From positions 2,356,001-2,420,000 of the forward strand of contig NZ_CP140155.1 of the NCBI RefSeq assembly GCF_034479375.1: DNA of 64,000 bases. Reading direction: 5' to 3'. Positions 18,488-28,207 of this stretch are shown here, piece by piece. Source of the DNA: Rhodopseudomonas palustris. Its GTDB lineage: Bacteria; Pseudomonadota; Alphaproteobacteria; Rhizobiales; Xanthobacteraceae. Position 1 is the first letter of the stretch. Every line of letters begins with the position of its first letter. Both the position numbers and the translations under genes were made by a program. Below the pieces are notes generated by a model. The model saw nothing but the letters and a program-made list of their open reading frames with translations, had not been told where the DNA came from and made no database searches.

Positions 18488-18730
18488 TTACTTCTTGTTT
18501 CCGCCCAGGCCCGCCATGGTCACGAACATATCCTGGAAGCGCTCGGCGATCTTCGGATCGAAGGTGAACCAGCTCTGCATCAACGCCTCCGGCGACACCT
18601 TGTCGATGTTCGACAGCATCTGCTGCTGCAGCCTGTCCATCACCGCGGTCTGCATCGGCTGCACGTTGGGCAGGCCGAAGAACGCGCGCGCTTCCTCGGG
18701 GGTGCAATCGATCTCGACGTTGACTTTCAT
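18488..18730 (-). CDS. Small conserved protein (DUF6489-like)
   Basis: An 80-residue protein starting MKVNVEIDCTPEEARAFFGL, with MDRLQQQMLSNI in the middle and a Gly/Asn/Lys tail. It matches the DUF6489 type as I remember it, which often lies near PHB genes in Bradyrhizobiaceae and has no known function. It ends 16 bp before the hydrolase start, so the two are cotranscribed. Confidence 0.7.
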   Translation of the reverse strand: MKVNVEIDCTPEEARAFFGLPNVQPMQTAVMDRLQQQMLSNIDKVSPEALMQSWFTFDPKIAERFQDMFVTMAGLGGNKK

Positions 18731-18904
18731 GGCGGCTCCGGATTCCTGCAGTGGTGCGTCGTGTCGATGCGAACCGGTCTCCAATTCACATCACCACGCG
18801 AAGGGGCGGCTCAGCAACGCCCGGCGGAGCATCCTGAACACTGCCGCCAGTATCGCCGCGAGACGCAGCGCGATGCAAGCGATCCGAGGTGTGGCACGTG
18901 CGCC

Positions 18905-20158
18905 TCAACCGAAACGTTCGGCGGCGAACGGCGCCGGATCGGCGAACGGCTCCTCGCCGGTCATCATCTCGGCCAACAGCCGCCCGGTGACCGGACCGAG
19001 CGTCAGCCCGTGATGCTGATGCCCGAAATCGAACCACAGCCCGGGGTGACGCGGCGCCCGGCCGATCACCGGCAGCATGTCCGGCAGGCATGGCCGCGCG
19101 CCCATCCAGGGCTGCTGCTCGATCACATCGCCGAGCGGAAACAGATCGCGCGCCATTGCGCGGGTGCGATCGATCTGCACATGCGACGGCGGCGCATCGC
19201 GGCGGGCGAACTCCGCGCCGGTGGTGAGCCGGATGCCGCGATTCATCGGCGCCAGCAAATAACCGCGATCGGCATCGAGAATCGGATGCTGCAGCACCGC
19301 GTTGCCGCGCGCCGCGAAATGCTGGTGATAGCCGCGCTTGACGCCGAGCGGAATGCGATAGCCGAGCGGCCTGAACACCAGATCCGACCACGGCCCCAGC
19401 GCCACCACCACCTCGCGTGCGGTGACCACGCCATCGTCGGTGGTGATCCGCCAGCCGCCGCCGTGCTGCTGCAGCGTGCGCGCGTCGCCGCGGGCGAACC
19501 GGCCGCCCTTGCGCGTGAACAGCGCCGCATAGGCCTTCACCAGCGCGCCGGGATCGGGCACGAAGCCGGGCTCCAGCCAATGGATCGCGCCGGCAAATCT
19601 GCCCATCAGGTTCGGTTCGCGCGCCGCGATCGAGGCGTCGTCGAGCACGTCGGCGGTGACGCCGAACTGCTTCACGCGGTCGAGCTCGGCGACGTTTTTG
19701 CTCAGGGAGGATTCGGAGCGAAACAGCTTGATCCAGCCGGTCTTGCGCAACAGTTCGGGCACGCCGGCCTCGGCGATCAGGAGTTCATGCTCGGCGAGGC
19801 TCTGCCGGATCAGCGGCAGCGCGGCGCGCGCGGTGCGCGCCGCGCCTTCCGGCGACGAGGCCTGAAAATAGCGCAGCAGCCAGGGCAGGAATTCAGGCAG
19901 GCCGGACAACTGGTAGTGCACGTCCGCCGAGCCGTTGAAGGCGTAGCGCAGCAGATGCGCCAGATCCCGCGGGAACATATAGGGGAGCACCGAGGCGACC
20001 TCGATCAGCCCGGCATTGCCGTAGCTGGTCTCGTCACCCGCCGCGGCGTTGCGATCGACCAGCACGACGTCGCGGCCGCGTCGCTGCAGATGCAGCGCGG
20101 CGCCGACGCCCACGATCCCGGCGCCGAGCACCAGAACATCCGTCTCGTCCTGCTTCAT
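18905..20158 (-). CDS. FAD-dependent D-amino-acid dehydrogenase (DadA-like)
   Basis: Oxidatively deaminates D-amino acids, passing electrons to the respiratory chain. The 417-residue DAO-fold protein has the FAD motif VLGAGIVGVGAALHLQRRG at residues 10-28, then DETSYGNAGLI, and the C-terminal FAD contact GHQHHGLTLGPVTGRLLAEM. Its length matches DadA. It stands alone, downstream of the efflux operon's terminator on the same strand. Other glycine/D-amino-acid oxidase specificities are possible. Confidence 0.82.
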   Translation of the reverse strand: MKQDETDVLVLGAGIVGVGAALHLQRRGRDVVLVDRNAAAGDETSYGNAGLIEVASVLPYMFPRDLAHLLRYAFNGSADVHYQLSGLPEFLPWLLRYFQASSPEGAARTARAALPLIRQSLAEHELLIAEAGVPELLRKTGWIKLFRSESSLSKNVAELDRVKQFGVTADVLDDASIAAREPNLMGRFAGAIHWLEPGFVPDPGALVKAYAALFTRKGGRFARGDARTLQQHGGGWRITTDDGVVTAREVVVALGPWSDLVFRPLGYRIPLGVKRGYHQHFAARGNAVLQHPILDADRGYLLAPMNRGIRLTTGAEFARRDAPPSHVQIDRTRAMARDLFPLGDVIEQQPWMGARPCLPDMLPVIGRAPRHPGLWFDFGHQHHGLTLGPVTGRLLAEMMTGEEPFADPAPFAAERFG

Positions 20159-20227
20159 GGATCATCAGGTAAGGGCCGCGCGACGATTCCGCAAACGGCC
20201 ACGGCGATCGGCGCGGCGCCCGCCATG

Positions 20228-20257
20228 AAAAATGGCGGACCGTTGCCGGTCCGCCAT
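20228..20257 (-). terminator. Rho-independent terminator of the RND operon
   Basis: A perfect 10-bp hairpin (ATGGCGGACC / GGTCCGCCAT, six-base loop), followed on the minus strand by TTTTT. It lies 30 bp after the permease stop codon. Confidence 0.88.
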
Positions 20258-20286
20258 GTTTCGACGCGCGTCGAGACGCAGCAGGT

Positions 20287-23200
20287 TCAGGTCGGCTTCA
20301 GCGACGGCGAGGCCTGCTCCATCTCGTAATCCTCGATCTGCTTGGCGCGCTCGGACTCCGACGCCGCACGGTGATCGGTGCCGATCGCGACATAGACGGC
20401 CGGCAGCACGAACAGCGTGAACAGCGTGCCGATCAACATGCCGGACACCACCACGAGGCCGATCGAGAACCGGCTCGCGGCGCCGGCGCCCGACGCGCTC
20501 AGCAGCGGCAGCAGGCCGGTGACCATCGCGGCGGTGGTCATCAGGATCGGCCGCAGCCGGACCCGCGCCGCCATCTCCATCGCGGAACGCTTGTCGAGCC
20601 CTTCCTTGAGCTGCAGCTCGCGGGCGAACTCGACCATCAGAATGCCGTGCTTGCTGATCAGGCCGACCAGCGTCAGCAGCCCGACCTGGGTGTAGATGTT
20701 GATCGTCGCCACGCCGAAGAACAGCGGGATCAACGCGCCCGAGATCGCCATCGGCACCGAGATCATGATCACCAGCGGATCGCGCAGGCTTTCGAACTGC
20801 GCGGCCAGCACCAGGAAGATGATGATCAGCGCGAAGCCGAAGGTGATGGCGAGCTGATTGCCCTCCTTCACGTATTGCCGCGCGTCGGCGAGATAATCGT
20901 GGTTGAAGCCGGAGGGCAGGTTTTTCGCCTGCTGCTCGAGGAAGTCCACCGCCTGCCCCACCGTGACGCCCGGCATCGGCACCGCCTGGAAGGTGGCGGA
21001 GTTGAGCTGGTTGAAATGCGTCAGCGCGTTCGGGTCGGTCGCGGTCTCGATCGACACCAGCGTCGACAGCGGCACCTGCTGCCCGGTGGCGCTCGGCACA
21101 TAGTAGCCGTCGAGCGAATTCGGCGACAGCCGATCCGCGCGCGGCACCTGCGGGATGACCTGATACGACCGGCCTTCCAGGTTGAAGCGGTTGGTGTAGT
21201 TGCCGCCGAGCAGCGTCGCCAGCGTGCCGCCGATCTGCGACATGGTGATGCCGAGATCGTTGGCCTTGTTGCGGTCGATCTTCACCCGCACCACCGGCTG
21301 GTTGAAATCGAGATCGCTGTCGGCGACGATGAACAGACCGCTCTTGCGCGCCGCGTCCTTGAGCTTGACCATCTCCTCGTAGACCGCGCGGAAGCCGGTG
21401 GTGGAGTTGATCACCATCTGGATCGGCAGGCCGCCCGGACCGCCGGGCAGCGGCGGCAGGTTGAAGGCGAAGGCGTTGACGCCCTCGATCTTGCTGAGCT
21501 CGTTCTGCACCAGCGGCTTGAGCTTGATCGACGACCGCTCGCGCTCGTCCCACGGCTTCAGCAACATGCCGGCGATGCCGTTGTTCGGGCCCGACGTGCC
21601 GTTCAGGATGAAGCGCAGGTCGGTCTCCGGGAAGCCCGCGAACGCCTTGTCGAGCTTCTCTCCGTAGTAGTTGGAGTAGTCGATATTGGCGTATTTCGGC
21701 CCCTTGGTCACCGCGAACACGATGCCCTGGTCTTCCTCGGGCGCGAGCTCCTTGGCCGTATTCATGTACATGAAGCCGACCAGGCCGAGGATCACCAGCG
21801 CGAACATCCCGGTGATCGGCCGGTAGTCCAGCGAACGATCGAGCTGGCGTCCATACCAGCGCGTGGTGGCGCCGAACACGTTGTCGACCTTGCGGGCGAA
21901 CCAGCCCTGGCTCTCCTGATGCTTCAGCAGCACCGAGCACATCATCGGCGACAGCGTCAGCGCGATGATGCCTGATACGATCACCGCGCCCGCGAGCGTG
22001 AAGGCGAATTCGCGGAACAGCGCGCCGGTGAGGCCGCCGAGGAAGCCGATCGGCGCGTACACCGCGGCCAGCGTGATGGTCATCGAGATCACCGGCCCGA
22101 CGATCTCGCGGGCCCCGATCAGCGAGGCCTGGACGGGACTCTTGCCCTCCTCGAGATGTCGATGGATGTTCTCGACCACGACGATGGCGTCGTCGACCAC
22201 GAGGCCGATCGCCAGCACCATCGCCAGCAGCGTCAGCAGATTGATACTGAAGCCCATCGCCAGCATCGCCGTGCAGACGCCGATCAGCGACAGCGGAATC
22301 GTCACCACCGGGATGATCACCGACCGGAACGAGGCGAGGAACAGGAAGATCACCACGATGACGATCCCCACCGCCTCGATCAGCGTCATCTCGACCTCGT
22401 CGATAGACGAGCGGATGAATTTGGTCGAATCGTAGGCGACCTTCATCTTCAGCGACGGCGGCAGATTGCGCTCGATATCCGGGAACAGCGCGCGCACACC
22501 CGAGACGATGTTGAGCGGGTTGCCCTGCGGCGTCGCCTGCACGCCGATGAAGATCGCGCGCTCGCCGGAGAACGCCACGCTGGAATCGGTACTCTGCGCG
22601 GCGAGCTCCACCGTGGCGACGTCCTGCAACCTGATGAAGCCGCCGTCCTTGGCCTTCACCGTCATCTGCTTGAACTGGTCGACGTTCTGCAGATCGGCGT
22701 TGGTACTGACGTTGGAGACCGTGAGATAGCCCTTGGTCTGACCCGCGGCCGCCTGGAAGTTGTTGGCGCGGATCGCTGCTGCGACGTCGTCGGGAGACAC
22801 CCCGCGCCCGGCCATCCGTATCGGATCCAGCCAGATCCGCATCGCGAAGGTCTGGCCGCCGAGAATGTCGGCGGAGGCCACGCCTTCGACGGTGGACAGC
22901 ACCGGCTGCACCACGCGCGTCAGATAGTCCGAGATCGCCGAGCCGGACAGCTCGTTGCTGGAGAAGCCGATATACATCACCGCCGTGGTCTCGCCGGTGG
23001 ATTTGACGATGACCGGATCGTTGGCTTCGCGCGGGATCAGATATTTGACCGAATTGACCTTCGCCAGAACCTCGGTGAGCGCCTGGTTCGGATCGAAATT
23101 GAGCTTGACGTAGACCGTGATCAGGCTCTGGCCCTGGGTCGAGGACGAGGTGATGTAGTCGATGCCCTCGGCCGAGGCGACGGCCTGCTCGAGCGGGGTG

Positions 23201-23394
23201 GTGATGAAGCCCTGCATCAGGTCCGGCGAGGCGCCGGGATACACCGTGGTGACGGTGATCACGGTGTTCGACAGCTTGGGATACTGGCGGATCGGCAGCG
23301 TGGTCGCGGCCCTGAAGCCGATCAGCAGGATCAGCAGGCTGACCACCAGCGACAGCACCGGCCGCTTGATGAAGATATCGGTGAGGGCACCCAT
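20287..23394 (-). CDS. RND multidrug efflux permease (HAE-1 type)
   Basis: Inner-membrane proton antiporter of a tripartite pump. The 1035-residue protein starts MGALTDIFIKRPVLSLVVSL, and has TM4 acidic residues in GLVVDDAIVVVENIHRHLEEG, a later GLISKHGILMVEFARELQLKEG repeat of the same motif, and two large periplasmic loops. Start 23394 is chosen because residues before it (RETRASRSDR) are not membrane-like. It is the last gene of a tetR-MFP-RND operon. No outer-membrane channel gene is nearby, so a TolC/OprM-like partner would come from elsewhere. Confidence 0.95.
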   Translation of the reverse strand: MGALTDIFIKRPVLSLVVSLLILLIGFRAATTLPIRQYPKLSNTVITVTTVYPGASPDLMQGFITTPLEQAVASAEGIDYITSSSTQGQSLITVYVKLNFDPNQALTEVLAKVNSVKYLIPREANDPVIVKSTGETTAVMYIGFSSNELSGSAISDYLTRVVQPVLSTVEGVASADILGGQTFAMRIWLDPIRMAGRGVSPDDVAAAIRANNFQAAAGQTKGYLTVSNVSTNADLQNVDQFKQMTVKAKDGGFIRLQDVATVELAAQSTDSSVAFSGERAIFIGVQATPQGNPLNIVSGVRALFPDIERNLPPSLKMKVAYDSTKFIRSSIDEVEMTLIEAVGIVIVVIFLFLASFRSVIIPVVTIPLSLIGVCTAMLAMGFSINLLTLLAMVLAIGLVVDDAIVVVENIHRHLEEGKSPVQASLIGAREIVGPVISMTITLAAVYAPIGFLGGLTGALFREFAFTLAGAVIVSGIIALTLSPMMCSVLLKHQESQGWFARKVDNVFGATTRWYGRQLDRSLDYRPITGMFALVILGLVGFMYMNTAKELAPEEDQGIVFAVTKGPKYANIDYSNYYGEKLDKAFAGFPETDLRFILNGTSGPNNGIAGMLLKPWDERERSSIKLKPLVQNELSKIEGVNAFAFNLPPLPGGPGGLPIQMVINSTTGFRAVYEEMVKLKDAARKSGLFIVADSDLDFNQPVVRVKIDRNKANDLGITMSQIGGTLATLLGGNYTNRFNLEGRSYQVIPQVPRADRLSPNSLDGYYVPSATGQQVPLSTLVSIETATDPNALTHFNQLNSATFQAVPMPGVTVGQAVDFLEQQAKNLPSGFNHDYLADARQYVKEGNQLAITFGFALIIIFLVLAAQFESLRDPLVIMISVPMAISGALIPLFFGVATINIYTQVGLLTLVGLISKHGILMVEFARELQLKEGLDKRSAMEMAARVRLRPILMTTAAMVTGLLPLLSASGAGAASRFSIGLVVVSGMLIGTLFTLFVLPAVYVAIGTDHRAASESERAKQIEDYEMEQASPSLKPT

Positions 23395-23539
23395 AGTGCG
23401 GTCGCTCCGTGACGCCCGCGTCTCGCGCATCCAGCGGCGCGAGGCGGCGAATTGTTCAGTTGCTACCGGACGGCGACGATCGCCGGCCGGACAGATTCGA
23501 TGTCGGCGGGACGCGCCGATGCGCCGTCCCGCGCCTCGC

Positions 23540-24733
23540 TCAGTAGCGCGGCGGCGTTGCCGGAATCGGCGGCGGCGGGTCCTTGGAAATCGCCACCGCG
23601 GCGCCGGATTGCAGCTTGAGCTGGCCGACCGCGACGACGCGGTCGCCGGCCTTCAGACCGCTCTGGATCACGGCGCGGCCGTGGATCCGCTCCCCGGTGC
23701 GCACGAAGGTCCGCACCGCGCTGAGGCTGGTCTTGCCATCGTCGGCCTTCTCTTCCTTGATCAGGAACACGGAGTCGCCGTACAGCGTGTAGTCGACGGC
23801 GGTTTCCGGCACGGTGATCACCGCCGGCTTGTCCGGCAGCACCACCGTGGTGGTCGCGAACATGCCCGGCTTCAGGATGTGCTCGGGATTGTCCAGCGTG
23901 CCCTGCACCCGGATGTTGCGGGTTTCGGCGCTGATCTGCGGCTCGATCGTGGTGATCTTGCCTTCGAACACGCGGCCCGGATAGGCGTCGACCGTGACGC
24001 GCACCGCTTGCCCGACCTTCAAGGTGCCGCTGTCCTTCTCGGTCACGGTGAAGTTGGTGTAGACCCGCGACAGGTCGGTCAGCGTCACGATCTGGGTGCC
24101 GGCCGTGAGATATTGACCGACCTCGACGCGACGGACGCCGAGCACGCCGTCGAACGGCGCGCGCACCAGCTTCTGCGAGATCACCGCTTCGGTTCGCGCG
24201 ATGCCGGCATTGGCCTGGTCGAACGACGCCTGGGCCTGATCGACCGTCGCCTGCGGTCCGAACTGCCGTGCGGCGAGCTGCTTGGCGCGGTCGAGCGAGA
24301 GCTCGGCGACCTTGACCTGCGCCCGGTAATTGGCGAGGTCGGCCTGCTCCGGCGCGTCGTAGAGCTGCAGCAGTTTTGCGCCCGCTTTGACCTCGGCACC
24401 TGGCGTGAACAGAATGTCGGTGATGCGTCCGTTGACGTCGGAGGTGACGTTGACCTGATGCACGGCGGCGAGATCGCCGACCGCGGTCAGCAGGTTCGGC
24501 ACCACCTCGGACTTCGCCTCGGCGATCGAGACGTTGATCGGCGGCGGTTTGTTGTTGGCGAAGAACTGCGCGATCATGTGGCTGCGGAAGGCATTGAAGC
24601 CGACCAGCCCGCCCACCAGAATAGCCAGCAGCAACCCGATGATGATGAACCATCGGGTCATCCGCACCGGACGGGGGCGCGGCTTTTCAGGGGCCGACCG
24701 CGCAGCGGGCGGGGTTTCTGTCGCAAGCGTCAT
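23540..24733 (-). CDS. RND periplasmic adaptor (membrane fusion protein)
   Basis: Links the permease to an outer-membrane channel. It has 397 residues: a TM anchor near residues 28-48 (WFIIIGLLLAILVGGLVGF), a split lipoyl domain (VNGRITDILFTPGAEVKAGA and LVRAPFDGVLGVRRVEVGQY) around a coiled hairpin, then a beta-barrel domain. The ATG directly follows the TAA of the tetR gene (TAAATG), indicating coupled translation. The pump substrate is unknown. Confidence 0.93.
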   Translation of the reverse strand: MTLATETPPAARSAPEKPRPRPVRMTRWFIIIGLLLAILVGGLVGFNAFRSHMIAQFFANNKPPPINVSIAEAKSEVVPNLLTAVGDLAAVHQVNVTSDVNGRITDILFTPGAEVKAGAKLLQLYDAPEQADLANYRAQVKVAELSLDRAKQLAARQFGPQATVDQAQASFDQANAGIARTEAVISQKLVRAPFDGVLGVRRVEVGQYLTAGTQIVTLTDLSRVYTNFTVTEKDSGTLKVGQAVRVTVDAYPGRVFEGKITTIEPQISAETRNIRVQGTLDNPEHILKPGMFATTTVVLPDKPAVITVPETAVDYTLYGDSVFLIKEEKADDGKTSLSAVRTFVRTGERIHGRAVIQSGLKAGDRVVAVGQLKLQSGAAVAISKDPPPPIPATPPRY

Positions 24734-25435
24734 TTATGCACTCTCTGTCGTTTCCGCGCTCGTCTGCTCGGGCGATAGCTCGCGATCCAGATGGGCGGCA
24801 ATTACGTCGTCGTTCAGTCCAATCCCACGCAAAATGTATTCACAGGTCTGCCGTTCGAGAGCGGCCGCCTCGCCGTAAGCGAGGCATGGCACCGCCGGCA
24901 GTCGTCCGAGCGCCATCGTCACCAGCGTATGATACGCGAACCAGAACAGGTTCATCGGCTCCTGCCCGATCCGCGTCGCCTCTCCGGCCGCTACCGCGCG
25001 ATCGAGCGAAGCGGCGAATTTCGGTCCGATCAGCCCGGAGATCTTCTCGAACACCAGCCTGGCGAACTCGCCGTCGTCGAGCTGGCTCGTGACCAGAAGC
25101 CGTAGACGCTGCGCCTCCTCGCCGTCCGGCTGATCCGAAACATGCAAGAAATGCGCGACCATATTGCGAACGACGACGACCAGCGCTTCGGTCGACGGCG
25201 GCAGGTCGAGCAGGTGGACCAGCGCGGGGTCGGCCTCGCACTCTTCCGCCAGAATCTCGGCATACAGCACTGATTTGCTCGGAAAATGCTTGAACAGCAA
25301 CCCTTCCGAGATCGACGCCGCCGTGGCGACGCTCTTGGTCGTGGTCCCCGCAAAGCCGTTTCGCGCAAAGCATCGCTTTGCGGCGCCAAGAATCAATTCT
25401 CGCCGCAAATCACGCGTCATTCGCAATGAGTTCAT
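24734..25435 (-). CDS. TetR-family regulator of the RND operon
   Basis: A 233-residue TetR protein with the HTH TTTKSVATAASISEGLLFKH around residues 31-50, and AcrR-like size. It is the first gene of the operon, so it most likely represses itself and the pump. Upstream, a perfect GTGAGT-N4-ACTCAC palindrome overlaps the likely -10 element. No Shine-Dalgarno site precedes the ATG at 25435; the promoter position suggests a leaderless transcript. Confidence 0.88.
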   Translation of the reverse strand: MNSLRMTRDLRRELILGAAKRCFARNGFAGTTTKSVATAASISEGLLFKHFPSKSVLYAEILAEECEADPALVHLLDLPPSTEALVVVVRNMVAHFLHVSDQPDGEEAQRLRLLVTSQLDDGEFARLVFEKISGLIGPKFAASLDRAVAAGEATRIGQEPMNLFWFAYHTLVTMALGRLPAVPCLAYGEAAALERQTCEYILRGIGLNDDVIAAHLDRELSPEQTSAETTESA

Positions 25436-25439
25436 TTTC

Positions 25440-25470
25440 GTGAGTAGGCACTCACCTGCCGGATTGTCAA
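25440..25470 (-). promoter_or_regulatory. Promoter and operator of the tetR-MFP-RND operon
   Basis: On the minus strand TTGACA (25465-25470) stands 17-18 bp from a TACTCA/CTACTC -10 candidate, which lies within the perfect palindrome GTGAGT-N4-ACTCAC (25440-25455). The ATG at 25435 falls where transcription would begin. Confidence 0.6.
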
Positions 25471-25665
25471 TTGGGTTCGCTGCAATGCACAGAATCGTGA
25501 GCGTGGAAATCGCCTAAGATGCCCGTCTTTCAGGCCCGGTCGGGATTTGCCCGGGTCGGCCATTCCGCCCCGCGGTATCCCTCGAAGCCTCGTGCCCGCC
25601 GCCTCCGGCCAGCCGATATGCGCTTCGCCGGGAAACGCTCTATAAACAAGAAAAACGGGAATGAC

Positions 25666-26892
25666 ATGGAAATGCCCTCACGCGAACTGGCGGCGGAGTT
25701 CGAGCTCGAACGGCTGACGCCGGAGTTCTACGACAATCCCTACCCCACCTATCGCGCCCTGCAGACGCATCAGCCGGTCAAGCGGCTGCGCAACGGCGGG
25801 TACATCCTGACGCGCTATGACGATCTGGTGACGGTCTACAAGAACACCACGCTGTTCAGCTCCGACAAGAAGCGCGAATTCGCGCCGAAATACGGCGACT
25901 CGCTGCTGTTCGAGCACCACACCACGAGCCTGGTGTTCAACGACCCGCCGGCGCATACGCGAGTGCGGCGGCTGATCACGGGCGCGCTGTCGCCGCGCGC
26001 GATCGCCGGCATGCAGCCGGATCTGATCGCGCTGGTCGACCGCCTGCTCGACGCGATGGCAGTCAAAGACGGCGTCGATCTGATCGAGGATTTCGCCGCC
26101 GCGATCCCGATCGAGGTGATCGGCAATCTGCTCGGCGTGCCGCACGACGAACGCGGCCCGTTGCGCGACTGGTCGCTGGCGATTCTCGGCGCGCTGGAGC
26201 CGGTGATCGGGCCCGAGACGTTTGCGCGCGGCAATGATGCGGTTCGCGACTTCCTCGCTTATCTCGAAACCCTGATCGCGCGGCGCCGCGCCGAACCCGG
26301 CGATCCGGAGCATGACGTCCTGACCCGGCTGATCCAGGGCGACGACGGCACCGGCGAGAAACTGTCGGCCAAGGAGCTGCTGCACAACTGCATCTTCCTG
26401 CTCAACGCCGGACACGAGACCACCACCAATCTGATCGGCAACGGACTCGTGGCGCTCGCAGACAATCCTGCGGAGAAGCAGCGGCTGATCGGCCAGCCCG
26501 GCCTCGCCCGCACCGCGGTCGAGGAGATCCTGCGCTACGAGAGCTCGAACCAGCTCGGCAACCGCATCACCACCGCGGACGTCGAGATCGGCGGCGTGGC
26601 GATGCCGGCCAACACCTCGCTGACGCTGTGCATCGGCGCCGCCAATCGCGACCCGGCGCAATTTCCCGATCCCGACCGGTTCGATGTCGGACGAACGCCG
26701 AACCGGCACCTCGCTTTTGCCACGGGGCCGCATCAATGCGCCGGCATGGCGCTGGCGCGGCTCGAAGGCGTGATCGCGCTGACGCGATTTCTGGCGCGCT
26801 TCCCCAACTACGCGCTCGACGGCATCCCGTCGCGCGGCGGACGGGTGCGGTTTCGCGGCTATCTGCGCGTGCCGTGCCGGCTCGGCGGCTGA
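25666..26892 (+). CDS. Cytochrome P450
   Basis: A second soluble P450, 408 residues from ATG 25666 (CGGGA five bases upstream; a longer in-frame start adds a basic, non-P450-like stretch). The heme Cys is about residue 358 in FATGPHQCAGMA, the I-helix motif LNAGHETTTNL lies near residue 245, and the ExxR is EEILRYES. No ferredoxin is adjacent. The VOC gene converges immediately (26892/26893). It is only distantly similar to the P450 at 3485-4693, so it is not a recent duplicate. Substrate unknown. Confidence 0.93.
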   Translation: MEMPSRELAAEFELERLTPEFYDNPYPTYRALQTHQPVKRLRNGGYILTRYDDLVTVYKNTTLFSSDKKREFAPKYGDSLLFEHHTTSLVFNDPPAHTRVRRLITGALSPRAIAGMQPDLIALVDRLLDAMAVKDGVDLIEDFAAAIPIEVIGNLLGVPHDERGPLRDWSLAILGALEPVIGPETFARGNDAVRDFLAYLETLIARRRAEPGDPEHDVLTRLIQGDDGTGEKLSAKELLHNCIFLLNAGHETTTNLIGNGLVALADNPAEKQRLIGQPGLARTAVEEILRYESSNQLGNRITTADVEIGGVAMPANTSLTLCIGAANRDPAQFPDPDRFDVGRTPNRHLAFATGPHQCAGMALARLEGVIALTRFLARFPNYALDGIPSRGGRVRFRGYLRVPCRLGG

Positions 26893-27801
26893 CTACTTCG
26901 CCTCCGGCTGGACCAGCAGCGTGGGAATCCGGCAGGTCCCGCTGCGCACGGTGACGACACGCGTGCCGGGGCGGCGGCCGGCGCGCGGCTCCGTCACCGT
27001 GAGACCAGCGTCGATCAGGCGTGCGCGCGCGGCGTCGAGATCCTCGACACGCCAGCTAACGCCCCACAATTTGTCGTGCTCGGCATCGGAACCGGCGACG
27101 GGCCGGTGCACAACCTCGATATTCACGTCCCCGCAGCGGAAGAACATCAGCCGGCGCAACTCCTGCTGGGCCCGGTCGAGCGCCATGTCCAGCCCGAGCC
27201 TCGACCCGTACAGCGCCGCCGCGCGCTCGGGATCGGAGGTCGAGACGACGATATGATCGAGGCCGGTGACGGGGGCCGTCCCCGAAATGTCGGAGCGCGG
27301 GCGCTCGGCATCGAGCTCGAGAAAGAACAACCGCACGCCGCGGGTGACGCTGGTGGCGGCGCGGGTGCGCTTCCAGCTCAGGGTCGCGCCGGTCCGCGTA
27401 TCGCGCCCCTCGACCGAGGCGACCGGATCCGGCTGCATCGCGAGACGACCGAGCCGGCGGTGCATCCGGCCGATATCCGAGACGCGAAAGCAGAGGCTCG
27501 CCAGCCCTTCACCCTGCAGATTGATGACGGCGCGGATGCGATCGGCAGTGCCGCCGGAGCCGGCCGGAGCCATCAGCTCGAGCGACATGTTGTCGAGCGT
27601 GAACAGAACGTTTTCCGAGCCGTCGCCGGTCGCGTGCCAGGCGGGTGCGCGCGCCAGCAGGGTCTGATATGTCGCGACCGCCGCGGGCAGGTCACCGACC
27701 AGAACGACGAGGTGATCGATCGCGGTGATCGCCGAACGCTCCTCCGGCGCTGCAGCCGGCACGATCGGCATGTCCTCGGGATTACGCTCTTTGACGTTCA
27801 T
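26893..27801 (-). CDS. Two-domain VOC (glyoxalase/dioxygenase superfamily) protein
   Basis: A 302-residue protein with two vicinal-oxygen-chelate modules: residues about 25-150 (AITAIDHLVVLVGDLPAAVA) and about 178-300 (VTGLDHIVVSTSDPERAAAL). His in IDHLVV and LDHIVV and a Glu near the end of each module are the usual metal positions. It could be a lyase, isomerase or dioxygenase; nothing decides. Its ATG overlaps the TGA of a small upstream ORF (ATGA). It ends directly against the P450 gene on the opposite strand. Confidence 0.8.
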   Translation of the reverse strand: MNVKERNPEDMPIVPAAAPEERSAITAIDHLVVLVGDLPAAVATYQTLLARAPAWHATGDGSENVLFTLDNMSLELMAPAGSGGTADRIRAVINLQGEGLASLCFRVSDIGRMHRRLGRLAMQPDPVASVEGRDTRTGATLSWKRTRAATSVTRGVRLFFLELDAERPRSDISGTAPVTGLDHIVVSTSDPERAAALYGSRLGLDMALDRAQQELRRLMFFRCGDVNIEVVHRPVAGSDAEHDKLWGVSWRVEDLDAARARLIDAGLTVTEPRAGRRPGTRVVTVRSGTCRIPTLLVQPEAK

Positions 27802-28016
27802 GGAAACAACCCTCGGGTGCTTTTGGCCGAACGTGGCTTCTCCATACCGATCGCCATCGCTGCCCCGCCGCGGGCGATTCGATCACGACGCGCCGGAACG
27901 ATCTTATGTTCAAAAACCCGATCGAGAACCTGGTAATCCCGCTGGGTGTACGCGCCTTGTTCCCCGAAAGCGCGCAGCAGATTCTCGCCGCACAGCCACC
28001 CTGCGATGTCGAACAC
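27798..28016 (-). CDS. Small hypothetical protein coupled to the VOC gene
   Basis: A 72-residue frame from GTG 28016 whose TGA overlaps the ATG of the VOC gene. It begins FDIAGWLCGENLLRAFGEQG, reads like a soluble helical peptide and has a basic C-terminal half. No family is recognised and no clear ribosome site precedes it. The four-base overlap is the main argument for a real gene; the frame could also be chance. Confidence 0.4.
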   Translation of the reverse strand: MFDIAGWLCGENLLRAFGEQGAYTQRDYQVLDRVFEHKIVPARRDRIARGGAAMAIGMEKPRSAKSTRGLFP

Positions 28017-28207
28017 CGGCCGGAACCCACGCTTGCCTCCCTGCGGCGCCCTGACCGGAACAAGGCAGGGCGTCCCTCGTTGTGACCGGATTTTCGGCGA
28101 AAGCCCTGTTCAAACCCCTCCGATGTTGCGGATTATTTTAGCGAATGCCCTGCGATAAGCAGTGCTATTGTGGCCATGCCGGGTCAGGCTCGCAGTACGG
28201 GACGCTC

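Noticed and set aside
27250..27320. Terminator between P450 and VOC genes
   Set aside because: The genes abut at 26892/26893 and no hairpin with a T-run is seen near there.
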